64,000 nt of DNA from Salvia splendens (taxonomy: Eukaryota; Streptophyta; Magnoliopsida; Lamiales; Lamiaceae): positions 30,718,852 through 30,782,851 of the forward strand of contig NC_056040.1 of NCBI RefSeq assembly GCF_004379255.2. Reading direction: 5' to 3'. The translations under genes and the position numbers were made by a program. Positions 53,562-64,000 of this stretch are shown piece by piece. Numbering within the stretch: the first letter of the stretch is position 1; every line of letters begins with the position of its first letter. The notes under the pieces are model-generated. The model ran no database searches. It was not told where the DNA came from and saw nothing but the letters and a program-made list of their open reading frames with translations.

Positions 53562-53984
53562 TTAGTCATGGCCACCCGATCCAGCTCGTGAGCCAGCACG
53601 CGATCCAGCGGATGACCCGGCTTCCGAACCAGCACCACCCGACCCAGACCCTGCTCGAGACCCTGCATGTGATCCGGCAGACGAGCCAGCTTCTGAGCCA
53701 GAGCCTCCGCCGTGTGACCTTGAGCTCGAGCTTGAACTAGAACTTGAGCTCGAGCTCGACCCACCACCACCCGAGCCAGAGCCCGCACCTGCCCCAGCTC
53801 CCGAGCCGCTGCCACCACCGCCGCCTCCCAAACCAACGCCTACGCCAGCACCCACGCCAACTCCAACACCACCACCTAAGTCCACCCCGAGGTCCTTTCT
53901 TGCGACTCGGGCTTCGGAAATCGCTGCAATTGTTGATAGAGTTAGCATTCCGGCAAGAAATAATGTACTCAATAATTTTGCCAT
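53562..53984 (-). CDS. Secreted glycine/serine-rich protein
   Basis: This is a 140-residue intronless ORF starting MAKLLSTLFLAGMLTLSTIA. A clear signal peptide probably ends near Ala25. The mature part has RVARKDLGVDLGG, then Gly-Val repeats, a Gly/Ser/Ala-rich stretch, a run of 13 Ser, and GSEAGSSAGSRAGSGS-type repeats to the end. It looks like a cell-wall or apoplastic structural glycine-rich protein; a biochemical role cannot be stated. A TATA box (CTATAAATAG) lies 85-95 bases upstream. A disrupted paralogue lies about 6 kb to the left. RVARKDL-DLGG is the conserved family block shared by both. Confidence 0.82.
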   Translation of the reverse strand: MAKLLSTLFLAGMLTLSTIAAISEARVARKDLGVDLGGGVGVGVGAGVGVGLGGGGGGSGSGAGAGAGSGSGGGGSSSSSSSSSSSSSRSHGGGSGSEAGSSAGSHAGSRAGSGSGGAGSEAGSSAGSRAGSRAGSGGHD

Positions 53985-54068
53985 GGTTTCTATTTCTTGT
54001 AATATTCTTGAACAAAGCTGTTTAGAGATTTTTGTGTTAATGAATTGATTGGGAAAACAAAAACCATG

Positions 54069-54078
54069 CTATTTATAG
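54069..54078 (-). promoter_or_regulatory. TATA box of the glycine-rich protein gene
   Basis: The minus strand reads CTATAAATAG, at a typical distance from a short leader before the ATG at 53984. Confidence 0.7.
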
Positions 54079-55410
54079 ATGCGGAGGCTAAGGTTGTTAC
54101 ATAAATTAGTGGCTATATAAAATTAGAGAATATAGAGTTATAAGTATGATAGATCGACACGTTGCTCGATTAGGATAAATGGTGCCCCAACAACTCCACT
54201 AACAAAGTGGAGCTTGATTGCATGCATTTACGGTGTGAAGTTTTGAGATTAGGTAAAAAAGGTTTCACACAGTTTCTTAAAAAGATCAAAACTAACGAAT
54301 TGTGAGAAGCTTCCCGATTTCTATTTACTCACGTTCAATTAGTAATGTGTTACGGATACTGGATACGAAAACAACTAGTGTGGGGTATATATATAGACTA
54401 AATGAACTTTCTTTCTTCACGGGATCTTTGGGCCGAGTTCTCCTGTTTGGTTTATATCATTGGTGCTTTCTTTGAGATCCCAAACGGCTCGGAATAGTAG
54501 CCGGGCAAAGAACTCGCCGTGATCAACGAGTACGTTTGGGGCAGACTCAGATTGGTGGCCACCTGGCCGGCAAAGAATCCGCTATGACCTCCTAACAGAT
54601 TAGTCTTTTTGGCCGAGTTCTCTTATTTGATATGTATTACTTTAATGATTCAATTATTTTTGTTTTTCATCTTCTGTTTAACTAATTTATAAAATTTGTA
54701 GCGTTTTGGTGATGGAGAAGAATTTACATATTTCAGCTTCACGGCAATGTTGCCGGCCGGCCGCACTAGCGATCTACTTTGTGGACGTGTTATACAAAGA
54801 ATAAAATATTTGAAAGGAGGTAGAATATGTTTTAATAAAATGCCATTAACAATTATAAGCTGCATCATTTTAATCTCACTTTTTTAATAATTATTTTACT
54901 GACATGTAAGTATTTGTGGCTAATATAAGTGCCTTGATTGTCAACCCAATATTTCTTGCTAGGTGCACGACAAAATGTAGTGGCAGAAGTATTGGTGGGA
55001 TTTTCTATCGATAAAAAGTTAAAAGAACTGAATTCTCAAGCAAAGGCAGTAAAAATTGTCATGACTGTCGTCGCTGAGAGCAATCTCCAAGGGGAGAGGT
55101 AAAGTTATAAGTATAACTATCATATTTATCTTTTTTCATAAAAATCATTCTTCAATGATAGAAGTATTTGAGAAGACATTATATCTTTTCCCATTTTGAA
55201 GAGATATATTTACCTCTCCATCAATAGAGAGGTAAAATCTTATAACTATCATATTTGCCTTCTTTTCATAAAAAATCAATCTCCAAGGGAAAATGTATTT
55301 GAGAAAATATTATACTTTATGTATTTTAATGCATTTTATACTATTATTTTATTTTTTTAAAAAAATCATTTACCTTTCAATATACTTTTTTCCTTTGGAA
55401 TGTGTTGTAT
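54079..55410. other. Intergenic; direct repeats and a MITE-like tract
   Basis: GGCCGAGTTCTC occurs at about 54431 and 54613 bounding a GC-rich 180-bp block. At 55073-55410 two direct copies of a GAGAGGTAAA...ATAACTATCATATTT...AATCTCCAAGGG tract form part of a MITE-like sequence, which the Athila element interrupts at its right side. Confidence 0.45.
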
Positions 55411-56984
55411 TGATAAGGCTAATTTCATGCGTCGGTCTAGGGGTTTTATTTCGTGAAATTACTGGGTCTAACACACGATTTAAGCCAGGTGTGTGAAGGT
55501 TTTCGCTAGATCCAGGAAAAGAAAAGGACGCTTGCATGGTCCTAGGAAACTGGCGAAAAAGTGGACATTATGAAGGAAATTGCTTGACGGAGGAAGCCTC
55601 GGAGTTGAAGGGTAGAATAGGGATTTCTACGAAGACTCTAGAAGGCTATGTCCGCATCTATAAAAGGAAGAAGCATGCAAGCTGGAGGGATCTTCTCGGT
55701 GGAGACCTTGCTAACAGCCTGTAGCTTAGTCCATTCTCTTCACACTCTTGGGTTCTTTCGGTGGGAAATTCAGGGCACACTAGGGGGTTCACCTCTAGCT
55801 TTCGTACATTTTCGATCTGGTTGTAACACCGTCCTTCTTTAGGGCGAAGAAACAATTTACTTTCCGCTTTCGTTTCTGCTGAATTCGCCGAGCTTCGCTG
55901 TTCGAAGCTCGGTCCTCTTTTGTTTCTGGATATTTCTTACTTTTATGCAAGTTTAGTTTTCGTTTACGTCGATCGTGATGGTTACTGTTGTTTGATTGTG
56001 TTTACTTGAATTCTGGAGTTGGATTGTCGGAGTTGGTTGATTTCTGGATTATTGCAGGTTAATGGTTGAATCTGGGAGAATGGAGCTGGTTTGTGAATGA
56101 ATCGGGGTTTTGTCTGGTTATTGTTGTGGAGTTGTTCGTGATTGTTGAAATTTGGCGGTGATCGGAGCAGATCTGTTAGAATCGGAGTTATGGAGTTGAT
56201 TTCTGTTGATTGTTGAGTTTGGATTGCTTGGATCCGGAGTGGATTAAGCGTCCGACGTGATGCTGAGCAAGGGTGTTTAATTTTATGCCGCACTTACGTG
56301 TTTTCATTTCATTTCGCCTAGTTTACGTAGATCTGGTGTATTTCCGATTCGTAGCAAGTTTCCGGCGTCCAAATTTCTATATTCTGTTCGAATCCAGGGG
56401 TATGCTCTGTTTTCTGCAGTTACGCGTCTGAGTTGGTTAGGAAATTGCATAGGTTGGTTGTCTGCAGCTTTTACCGTACTTGCTATTTCTGGAAACATGG
56501 TCCCCACTGTTAGTTGCTTTCTGTTTAGCTAGGTTAGGTAATTGTTTACTTAGTCTAGGGAGTAATTGTGTCTTTCGGATTTGATGTCTAATTCTAGTAA
56601 GTTTTCTGTGTACTGGGTCTAACGTTTACATTCCTTGCCTAGATCTAGTGATAGTTAAAATCTCAACCCCTTTGCGTGGCAGCAGCCGTTTGTTTCCATA
56701 GTCTCTTAGCACTACTTGCGAATCCATCTCTGTGGGATCGACCCCACTTCCCTATACTAATTCATAGTATTCGGGTTGAGGGATTTATTTTTGAAGGGGA
56801 GTCGAGTGTGTCCAACGACAAAAACACTGTAGTTCTCTTGAGTTCCTGGACCCAGTGATCCAGTGGATTTAAGGAGCGTCGTGTCTGGACCGAGCTTTGC
56901 ATTAATTTTCATATGTGCACACTTACTTACTCCTGAGTCTAGTCATTCGACATTAGAGTCGAGCGAGAGGATAAGACCACTTCA
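55411..56984 (+). repeat. 5' LTR of the Athila element
   Basis: It starts TGATAAGGCTAATTTCATGC and ends TTCA two bases before the primer site, 1574 bp. A CTATAAAAGG promoter lies at about 55657-55666. The solo LTR at 6152-7693 is a diverged relative. Confidence 0.92.
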
Positions 56985-56986
56985 AA

Positions 56987-57004
56987 TGGCGCCGTTGCCG
57001 GGGA
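56987..57004 (+). other. Primer-binding site matching tRNA-Asp
   Basis: TGGCGCCGTTGCCGGGGA is complementary to the 3' end of plant tRNA-Asp(GTC) as remembered (ending CCCCGGCAACGGCGCCA). Confidence 0.9.
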
Positions 57005-57087
57005 TGGATGGCGTGCTTAGTGTTAGTGTTCAGAGTCTGTGGTGTAAATAGTTTTGATTTGTTTTCCTTCTCTTTTGTTTACAGTTT

Positions 57088-59364
57088 ATGAGCAGAGGCT
57101 CAAGATCTACCTACTGGAGAAACTCATCTGGGTGGAAACACGGCCAGTTTGATTGGCGGGTTAAGGATACAGTCTTTACTGTGACCACCAGATCAGGGTT
57201 CACCACAGGAGATCCATTTCCGAGTGAATTTACTAGCGACGAATCTTGGACGTCATCAGGACGCGAAGATCCAGAATCACCACCCGAATCAGAAACAGAG
57301 TCAGAGACGGGGGAAGCAGATGAAGTAGTCATGGCGCAGGTGGTAGACCCAGATCCAGAAATCGGCTCTCTCACTGCCCATTTAGATGGAGAACCAGCTC
57401 AAGCTATAGTGATGAATCCACGCCAGAGAACTAACGAGATCAAGACAAACGTACTCGGCATCTTGCCGACGTTCTCTGGGCGTAGAAATGAGTGTCCGTA
57501 TGAGTTCTTAAATGAATTCAGTAAGTTATGTGGAATTCAGAAGAGGCCGAATGATGCAACAGAGGAGGATTATCGCCTACGAGCGATTCTGTTTACCTTG
57601 AAGGGGGAAGCTAATACGTGGCTATTGAGGTTGCCTCCGGATTCTATCCGCACGTGGAGGGATTTCAAGTTAGAATTCTTAGATTATTTCTTCCCATCCA
57701 ACAAGACGAATGCACTTAAGAAAGAAATACTAGAGTGTAAGCAAGATTACGATGAATCGTTGAGTCAGTATTGGTCGAGATTTAAGGGGTTGTTGGATGC
57801 ATGCCCGAATCACCGAATGATAGAGGCAGAGACCTACTCTCTGTTTTACGAAGGAGCAACTCCCGAGTCAAAGGACTTAATGAACTCCTCGAGTGGGGGA
57901 AATTTCACAAGAAAAAGGGAAGTGAAGCAAGAGAGATCCTCGGGAAGTTGATTGACGCTAAGAAGGCGTACGATAACCCTAGGAATGCAGTGAAAAGAGG
58001 ATCGGTGCATGCTGTGAGAGAACAAGAAGATGACAAAGTCGAAGCCAGGATTGATAGGCTCGAGAAGGCTCTTTTGAACGCGATTGAAAAAACGATTCCA
58101 CTGGCTTCACAAGGGAAGGAGAAATCTCCTGGTCCAGGAGATAATCAAATGCAACAATATTACGGGACCCAGGAAGGAGATTATCAGGCCCAGGTCAATG
58201 CAATGGGAAGTTGGAATCCCGATGGGAGTTGGAATCCAGGGAGACAGAGAGATGCGCCTTGGAGAAACCATCCAAATTTCAGATGGACTGACAATGAACA
58301 GAATCAGCCGGCACCACAACAAAGTCAGCAGTTTGCACCTTAGCCCGAAAGACAAGGTAACTGGTCAGGAAGGAATCAAGAGGGGCAGGGCAACTGGATT
58401 AATCGGAACCAAGGAGACCACCTGAGCTGGGGAAACAGGAATCAGAGCAATCAGGGGAACTCTTATGTACCCCCACACCACAGGAATTTTCAGAACAATT
58501 ACCAGGGCCAAGGAAATGAATACAATAACTCTTCAGGCGGTCAAGGAAACGCTCGTCAGAATCAAGCAAGTGGACCAACTCTGAGTATAGGGCCAGGGCC
58601 CAGTCAACCCCCCGAAACCACCGAAGAGTATCGATGATATGATGCACGACCTCGTCAGTTCTCAGCAACATATGCAAAACAACCTGCAATTGAACAATGA
58701 CGTAGTGCACAAGCTTCAAGGTGCTCAACAGGAACAGAAGGCTGCGATGGATATGCTGGCAAAGCAACTGTCACAAATAGCTACTTCCTTGAGTGATATG
58801 CGGGGAAACGAGGGCAAAATTCCTGCCTCGGTAAGGCCACATGATAGAGCTAATATAAGTCAGATTACCTTGAGATCCGGGAAAGGGTATGATGGGCCAG
58901 TGGTAAGAACAAAGGAGGTGACAGATCCCAAAGAAGACAGGGAAGAAGAGGATACAATTCCTAGGCCAAGACACTTGGGGGGGAGTATTCCCTTGGTCAA
59001 GGATGACCTTAAGAAAGGAGATTTAGAGAAACCTTTGCCTAGATCAACTGAATCATTCTTCCTCGATCCAGAGCCGAAGTTGGAAGATGAGGCAGTGGGA
59101 AAAGAAACCGGAGAGTTATCAGCTGAAAGTTCTACCGGAGCAGGAAAGCGACCGAAACCCTTTCCAAGCCGAGGGGAAGCCAAGAAGCAAAAGGAAGAGC
59201 CGGTGGACTTCATGGACATTTTTGGGAAGTTGGAGATCAATCTGCCATTCTTACAGGCCCTGAAGATGCCAGTCTTTAGCAAGTTCATCAAGGAATTTAT
59301 AGCTGGGAAGGCTAGACCCAGTGGAAAAATTCTGATAGGCGAGAACGTCTCCGCAGTGATTTAG
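57088..59364 (+). pseudogene. Athila gag and linker, broken
   Basis: The frame opens at 57088 (MSRGSRSTYWRNSSG). It contains the Athila capsid region: FSGRRNECPYEFLNEFSKLC, then LKGEANTWLLRLPPDSI, then WRDFKLEFLDYFFPSNKT. It shifts frame near 57905, between SSSGGNF and HKKKGSEAREILG, and continues to QQFAP-TAG (58341-58343). After the stop a Gln/Asn-rich stretch runs on and shifts again near 58620 into DDMMHDLVSSQQHMQNNL, ending with TAG (59362-59364) where a Gln codon is expected (SAVI-stop-KRRLP). Gag forms the particle shell. At least two frameshifts and two stops make it defective. Confidence 0.88.
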
Positions 59365-59373
59365 AAGAGGAGG

Positions 59374-62300
59374 TTGCCTTCAAAATGCAATGACCCAGGT
59401 ATGTTCACCTTACCCATCTCTATTGGTGACGTGAAAATTGAGCATGCTATGTGTGATTTGGGTGCGTCGATAAATGTGTTACCACTTTCCATATACAAGA
59501 AATTAGTGGGGGTAGGCATGGTAGACACGAAGGTAGTGATTCAACTGGCGGACAGGTCATGCATCTGTCCTGAAGGGGTGCTTGAGAATGTGATAGTCAA
59601 GGTACATGACTTCTTGTACCCTGCTGATTTCCATGTGATTAAGATGAGTGATAATGAGTCTGCAGAGTCGGGCGGAGTACTTTTAGGGAGACCCTTCCTA
59701 CGTACCGCTAAGACTATCATTGATGTTTTTGATGGAACAATTTGCCTTGATTATAATGGGGAGAAATACACATTCAGCATTGATGAGGCAATGAAGAAAC
59801 CTCTTGACGTTGAAAATTTGCATGCTATAGATGTTATTAACCCTTTGGTCCAAGAATACCTTGAGACGAAATTAATGCAGGAACAGATTGAGAACTCCGA
59901 GATGAGTCATGCCATTAATAGAGAAGTGGCCAGTTGGTGTCAAGCAATGAACACAAGTGAGTTATCTGATGAGGAGTTAGCTGAAGCAATTCTGGAATTC
60001 TGTGCAAATTCGGAGCTAGCTAGGTCAAGGAATACACCTTATGTGGCGAGTGTGGAAGGTTCTGCTGGGTCGAGGAAGGGAATGACAACCGAAACAACAG
60101 AGAAAAAGCCCTTGCCCCAGGAAAAAGACGTTCCCAAGAAAGAGTTGAAAACGCTTCCACCGGGCCTAAAGTATGCTTATTTAGAGGAAAATGAAACTTT
60201 CCCTGTGATTATCAACAGTAGCTTGACCGAGGGACATGAAGAGGAACTACTGAAGGTAATCCGAAGAAACAAGAAGGCTATTGGGTGGACACTCTCTGAC
60301 CTGGTAGGAATTAGTCCAGATTTGTGCATACATCACATCCGCTTGGAGGAAGGAGCAAAAGCCTGCAGAGATCCTCAACGCAAATTGAATCCTAACATGA
60401 GGGAGGAAGTGCTGAAGGAAGTATTGAAACTACTCTCCCTAGGAATCATTTATTCCATACCAGACAGTGAATGGGTGAGTCCAGTCCATATGGTACCCAA
60501 GAAGTCAGGAATACAGGTGGTCAAGAACGACAAGAATGAATTGGTGCCCACGAGACTAGTCACTGGGTGGAGGATGTGCATCGATTATAGGAAGTTAAAT
60601 GAAGCGACCAAGAAAGACCATTTCCCTCTACCTTTCATTGACCAGATGCTGGAGAGGCTAGCGGGCAAGCAATACTTCTGTTTCCTAGACGGGTATAGTG
60701 GGTATTTTCAAATCTATGTGGATCCCGAGGACCAGGAGAAGACAACTTTCACGTGTCCTTTCGGCACGTATGCTTACAGGAGGATGCCGTTTGGCCTGTG
60801 CAATGCGCCAGGCACTTTTCAGCGGTGTATGATGAGTATCTTCTCGGATCTCTTGGAGGACTGCATCGATATTTTTATGGACGACTTCACTGTGTACGGG
60901 AATTCATTTGACTCATGTTTGGCTAGTTTGGATATAGTATTGAGAAGGTGCCAGGAAAAACATTTGGTTCTAAATTTCGAGAAATGCCACTTTATGGTCC
61001 CTGAGGGAATTGTCCTAGGGCACGTAGTCTCGGAAAGAGGTATACAGGTAGACCAGGAAAAGATTGAGGTGATCTCAAAACTACCTTACCCGACGAATCA
61101 GAAGGAGGTGAGAGGATTCCTACGGCATGCCGGATTCTATAGGAGGTTCATAAAAGATTTCGCAAAAATTGCTCAGCCACTCACCCACTTGTTGCATAAC
61201 GATGTTGATTTTGGCTTTGATGAGGAATGCAAAAAGGCTTTTCAGTTGTTAAAAGACAGGCTAATATCTGCGCCTATTATTAGAGCGCCCGACTGGAATC
61301 TACCCTTTGAGATTATGTGTGACGCAAGCGATTATGCGGTGTGAGCAGTGCTAGGTCAAAGAGTTGATGGGAAAAGCTATGTGATCTTTTATGCTTCAAA
61401 AACGCTGAATCAAGCTCAGAGAAATTATGACACTACTGAAAAAGAAATGTTGTCGGTAGTATACTCATTTGAGAAATTTCGCCCGTACTTGCTTGGGTCG
61501 AGGGTGATAGTCTTCACCGACCACGCGGCTATAAAGTACCTGTTGGCAAAGAAAGAATCCAAGCCGAGATTAATCAGATGGGTGTTGCTTTTGCAGGAAT
61601 TCGATTGGGAAGTCAGAGACAAAAAGGGAACAGAAAATAAAGTAGCCGATCAACTGAGCAGGATATTTCAAGGGGAGACCGAGGAAGCAATACCGGATGC
61701 ATTCCTAGAGGAACATTTGTACTACGTGAAAAAATTTCCTCGACCTATCAGCTGGGAAGAGATTATGGTGTTAACAGGTCCAGGGGATGCCGAAAAAGGG
61801 AAATGTCATCAAAACGCTGAGCCATGGTTCGCTGACCTGGCAAATTACTTAGTCACTGGAGAGGTGCCCAGTTCGCAAGTAATTTCCCGGGCCCAGAAGA
61901 TGAAATTGAAGAGCGAGGCCAAGTACTATTTCTGGGATGACCCGTATTTGTGGCGAATGGGAGCCGACCAAGTAATCCGGAGGTGTATTCCGGAGTGGGA
62001 ACAGAGGGATGTGCTGAATCATTGCCATGCTCTAGCATGTGGAGGTCACTTTGGACCTAGGAAGACCGCAAGGAAGGTGTTAGATAGTGGTTTTTACTGG
62101 CCTACATTGCATAAGGATGCGTTCGAGTTTTGTCAGAATTGTGAGAGGTGTCAACAGACTGGGGGAATCTCCAGAAGAGATGAAATGCCCCAAGTCCCGG
62201 TGATCGTTTGTGAAATTTTCGATGTTTGGGGAATGGACTTCGTGGGTCCATTTCCATCTTCATACGGGAATACATACATACTAGTGGCAGTGGATTATGT

Positions 62301-63129
62301 TTCGAAATGGATAGAAGCCAAGGCGACCACATCTTGCGAAGCTAAGGAGGTATCGAAGTTTCTTAGAGCTAATATCTTCAATCGGTACGGAGTGCCCAGA
62401 GCTATAATATCTGACAATGGGACGCATTTCCGCAACCGGACTATTGAAGCTTTGATGAGAAAGTATGGCGTCCACCACAGATTGTCTACACCTTATCATC
62501 CTCAATCTAACGGCCAGGCAGAAATATCAAACAGAGAAATCAAAGCGATCCGGGAAAAAACGGTGAATCCGTCGAGGAAAGACTGGAGCAAGAGAATTGA
62601 TGATGCATTATGGGCATACAGAACAGCGTATAAAACGCCCATTGGAATGTCTCCTTACAGGTTAGTATTCGGTAAGATGTGTCACTTGCCGGTGGGAATT
62701 GAGCACAAGGCGTACTGGGCGGTCAAGGAGATTAATATGAATCCTCAAGCTTGTGAGGAAGAGAGGAAACTGCAACTTCAGGAGTTGGAAGAATTGCGAC
62801 TTGAATCCTATGAGTCAGCAATATGGTACAAGGAAAAGACCAAGTTGTGGCATGATAAGAATCTCCGGACCAAGGAACTGCAAGTGGGGCAGAAGGTTCT
62901 CCTGTTCCAGTCCCGACTCAAGTTAATGCCCGGAAAGCTGAAGTCCAAATGGACTGGACCATACACTGTTGTGAGTCTGCGTGCGAACGGAGCGGTAGAA
63001 ATCCAGGGAAGTTTTTCAAACTCTACTCCATTTCTTGTCAATGGCCATAGGGTAAAGGTATTTAGGGATAACTCGGAGATGTGTGTAGTGGACGAAGTTC
63101 CACTACGCGTACTCCCTAATATCGCCTGA
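59374..63129 (+). pseudogene. Athila pol: protease, RT, RNase H, integrase, one in-frame stop
   Basis: The first segment (59374-61344) has protease with CDLGASINVLP (Asp28) and RT with FCFLDGYSGYFQI and FMDDFTVYG (Asp503, Asp504). A TGA at 61342-61344 in DYAV-stop-AVLGQR (GGA to TGA) ends it. The second segment (61348-63129) resumes in frame with RNase H (YDTTEKEML) and integrase with the zinc finger (H227, H234, C265, C268), D297, D356 and E392. A chromodomain was not seen. Apart from the stop, catalytic residues are conserved. The frame is continuous with the gag tail at 58639-59364. Confidence 0.93.
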
Positions 63130-63729
63130 TCATTCTGGGAAGTGAGTGTTCTTGGAGATTTCCTAGGTCCAGTATCAAAGAAGTTTTATCATGGCCTGGT
63201 CTAGGGAATCTTGAGAACACTGGAACATAAGTTGTAAATATTTAGTCGCTTTTAGTAAATCAAGAAAACCCAAACAAATCAAAAAACAAACAATCTTCCA
63301 AAAATATTTTTTGAAATACCAGGCTCCTTAAGGAATGTTTTTGATACTGTCATACCCTAAACCCGGGGAGTCTGGCGTTTCAATTTTTAGTTTAATGTTT
63401 TTCTCTAAGTGTGATTTTGCAGAAGGAAGTTACTTGGGCAAGGAATTGAGGAGTAAAATTTTGGAGGGAGTAGGCACCGACTCAGATTTCAAAAGACACC
63501 TTTATGGGTAGGCGTACGGTCGCTAGCGTCATGCCTGCAACTACCTGCAACAAAAACCGTCCTCGCCCATACTTATCGGATAATAACCGAGTTCTCCTTT
63601 TATTTTACTTATTCTCTCTCTCTCTCTACATCCGAAATTCCCCAAATTCTCTCTAGGCTTTCTCTTTTCTAACCCTAATCAAAGTATTTTTCGTCCAAGT
63701 CTGTGTAAAAATTTTTTGCAGAGTTCTCC
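63130..63729 (+). other. Spacer between Athila pol and the third ORF
   Basis: Non-coding. A CT-rich run with CTCTCTCTCTCTCT (63613-63630) and a TTTGCAG acceptor-like site at 63715-63721 precede the next ATG. This layout would suit a spliced message for the downstream ORF, but that is only inference. Confidence 0.5.
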
Positions 63730-64000
63730 ATGGATAACAAGCAAAGTGCCGGGACTACCTCAGGATCCGCCGATTCAAGTGCGGCAACGTTTATGGCCGA
63801 GCTATTCCAGAAATTCGGGGGTGCGGAGAAGGCGATGGAGGCATTTGCCATGTTTGCAACCGCAATGGGTAAATCCGTACAGGCTGCTCCGATTTCTAGT
63901 GTACCACAACCGGAGGCCGTTTCCGAACCCGTCGCCGAACCTGAAATCGTTCAAGAAGTCATCGCCACTCCAGAACCCACTCACGTACTAGAGGAGACAG
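63730..64000 (+). CDS. Third ORF of the Athila element, partial
   Basis: From ATG 63730 the frame is open to the window edge, 90 codons. It is acidic and rich in Ala, Pro, Glu and Val with no transmembrane segment in the visible part. Athila elements commonly carry an extra, envelope-like or unknown ORF after integrase, and its position fits that. No function can be read from this N-terminal stretch. A TTTGCAG just upstream could serve as a splice acceptor. The full length is unknown. Confidence 0.55.
   Translation, partial: MDNKQSAGTTSGSADSSAATFMAELFQKFGGAEKAMEAFAMFATAMGKSVQAAPISSVPQPEAVSEPVAEPEIVQEVIATPEPTHVLEET

Larger units (their letters stand above)
55411..64000 (+). mobile_element. 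Athila-type Ty3/gypsy retrotransposon, 3' end outside the window
   Basis: The plus-strand order is LTR, tRNA-Asp primer site, gag, protease, RT, RNase H, integrase, and then an extra ORF. The tRNA-Asp primer, long LTR, FMDD catalytic motif and post-integrase ORF fit the Athila clade. Gag and pol carry frameshifts and stops, so the copy is defective. Confidence 0.93.

Noticed and set aside
56987..57004. tRNA-Asp gene
   Set aside because: Only the 3' end complement is present, at the primer-binding position next to an LTR.

Overview
The window reads as repeat-dense nuclear DNA of a flowering plant, most likely a eudicot. The evidence is TATA-driven single-exon genes, Ty1/copia, Ty3 (Tat and Athila), TRIM, PIF/Harbinger, Mutator-like, hAT, Tourist-like and Stowaway-like elements, and primer-binding sites matching plant tRNA-Asp and initiator tRNA-Met. 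A Lamiales source is only a guess. Two intact host genes are visible: a Golgi UDP-glucuronate 4-epimerase (38237-39505, minus) and a small secreted Gly/Ser-rich protein (53562-53984, minus). Almost everything else is transposon sequence, often nested.

Layout. 1-5008: 5' part of a decayed minus-strand copia element whose primer-binding site is complementary to its own LTR. 5466-8250: a dead Harbinger transposase gene split by a solo Athila-like LTR. 8334-10774: two Stowaway-like MITEs and a hAT-like MITE. 11372-12920: a Pack-MULE with 9-bp target duplications. 13036-20656: a complete young Tat-lineage Ty3 element with LTRs identical by eye, intact gag and pol frames, and a leaky-type UAG between protease and reverse transcriptase. 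20741-27300: a GeBP-like gene fragment, a minisatellite, and a scrambled copia/TRIM cluster. 28096-29833: a hAT-like element carrying a 150-bp-arm palindrome. 29887-44640: five Harbinger-type elements in various states, a second Pack-MULE, and the epimerase gene. 44650-48153: a Ty3 gag/LTR fragment and a glycine-rich gene split by other insertions. 48302-53266: MITEs, tandem duplications and unassigned sequence. 55411-64000: 5' and central part of an Athila element running off the end.

How the parts fit. The Harbinger elements here each carry a single ORF, either the DDE transposase or the Myb/SANT-like partner. One transposase (43399-44640) and one Myb-like protein (36431-37492) are intact, so the locus could in principle supply both proteins in trans. 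The Tat element encodes a complete gag, protease, RT, RNase H, second RNase H and integrase set. The first copia element, the Athila element and the scrambled copia are disabled by stops and frameshifts. No rRNA or tRNA gene and no CRISPR array was seen. All family names come from motif reading without database comparison.
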